Source: JANXXV01 sp038230275
GTDB taxonomy: Bacteria > Acidobacteriota > Terriglobia > Bryobacterales > Bryobacteraceae
DNA length: 64,000 bases
Reading direction: 5' to 3'
Assembly (NCBI GenBank): GCA_038230275.1
Contig: JBBRNO010000005.1
Coordinates: 1 to 64,000 of the forward strand
A model generated the notes under the pieces. That model made no database searches, had not been told where the DNA came from, and worked only from the letters and a program-made list of their open reading frames with translations. A program made the translations under genes and the position numbers. Every line of letters begins with the position of its first letter. Within the stretch, counting starts at the first letter, position 1. Below, in pieces: positions 63,668 to 64,000 of this stretch.

Positions 63668-64000
63668 TTAGGGCTGATCGCTATTTACCAGGATACGCTC
63701 CACTTTTGGCGCTAGAAGAAGCGGCCGCCGCATCGTCTCAAACTTCGAAACTGTAAAGTTCCGCCTACCACGTTTCGCAACGAGGCGGAAACATACGGAC
63801 GCAGATTGTGCGGAGTACTACGTCCGATGCGGGCGCGAGTCAAGCAAGTTGTGGCCCAAATTCATCTTCGGGCCAAGCTGCCCATTACTTCGACAAGATC
63901 CCGGATACGATGCGGAAAATGACCTAATTGCGAGAAACGAGGCACCGGTGCTTGGAAGAATTCTCATCGCTGAACGCGTGTGCTAAGGACCCTGGGGATT
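63668..64000. other. Window-end region without a gene
   Basis: No convincing reading frame is seen in this 333-base stretch upstream of dinB. It contains a nested hairpin (63759-63790) and otherwise nothing recognisable; a dinB promoter should lie near 63670-63720. Confidence 0.5.
63759..63790. other. Nested hairpin
   Basis: Outer arms TTCCGCCT and AGGCGGAA (perfect, 8 bp) enclose an inner CGTT-TCGC-AACG stem-loop. It might be a structured RNA or terminator element from a gene beyond the window; no U-tract follows. Confidence 0.4.

Overview
This looks like a chromosomal segment from an acidobacterium, most likely the Bryobacterales/Solibacter group. That placement is inferred from gene content: an Oar-like TonB-dependent receptor with a carboxypeptidase-regulatory N-domain, an acidobacterial-type VWA protein, a duplicated-FtsX (ADOP-type) permease, a BlaI/M56 pair with TonB C-terminal domains, several PQQ quinoproteins, and TAT-exported sugar isomerase-like proteins. 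No rRNA or tRNA gene, CRISPR array, phage or intact insertion sequence was seen. The DNA is GC-rich and densely coding on both strands.

Layout. 1-4.5 kb: 3' part of a PQQ alcohol dehydrogenase cut by the window edge, then an M20 hydrolase, SGNH hydrolase and hotdog thioesterase joined by ATGA overlaps. 4.5-7.8 kb: YhdH-type oxidoreductase facing away from a BlaI-type repressor and M56/TonB-domain membrane protease. 7.8-14.1 kb: class II aldolase, SDR, HpaI-type aldolase, then fatty-acid beta-oxidation (multifunctional FadB-like protein plus thiolase), a DUF6496 peptide and a CBS protein. 14.1-18.6 kb: minus-strand operon thrC-metF-PAP2-lipid kinase-metallophosphoesterase. 18.6-22.6 kb: broken GNAT gene, a 29-aa membrane peptide, and an operon of Fur-like regulator, FHA-GAF-SpoIIE phosphatase and a zinc-peptidase-like protein. 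22.8-25.6 kb: biotin carboxylase followed by a sparse stretch of small genes, including a zf-HC2-like protein, a Flp pilin and a Cys-containing peptide. 25.7-34.7 kb: amidohydrolase, lipoprotein, the large TonB receptor, divergent LysR regulator and aconitase. 34.8-40.1 kb: S24/LexA-like autoprotease without HTH, VWA protein, KDG kinase, a GT-C membrane protein and a quinoprotein remnant. 40.3-49.7 kb: two sugar isomerase-like proteins, CPA1 antiporter, radical SAM protein, RidA, dienelactone hydrolase, and a GMC oxidoreductase with its gluconate-dehydrogenase-subunit-3-like partner. 49.8-63.7 kb: ADOP permease, 6-phosphogluconate dehydrogenase, amidohydrolase lipoprotein, a second complete quinoprotein, a frameshifted TPR gene, TauE exporter, PfkB kinase, an outer-membrane protein split by one stop codon, a glycine-rich membrane protein and DNA polymerase IV.

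The metabolic theme is oxidation of sugars, alcohols and fatty acids: periplasmic quinoproteins and a GMC dehydrogenase, sugar-acid kinases and aldolases, 6-phosphogluconate dehydrogenase, beta-oxidation and aconitase. At least four loci are decaying (GNAT, quinoprotein remnant, TPR protein, outer-membrane protein). Two features recur: promoter -10-like boxes placed so close to ATG that transcripts would be leaderless or nearly so, and convergent genes that share four bases across their stop codons. The least conventional single gene is the S24 autoprotease, which keeps an Ala-Gly cleavage site and Ser/Lys dyad but carries a non-HTH N-domain. I did not find a clearly new multi-gene defence or mobile system.
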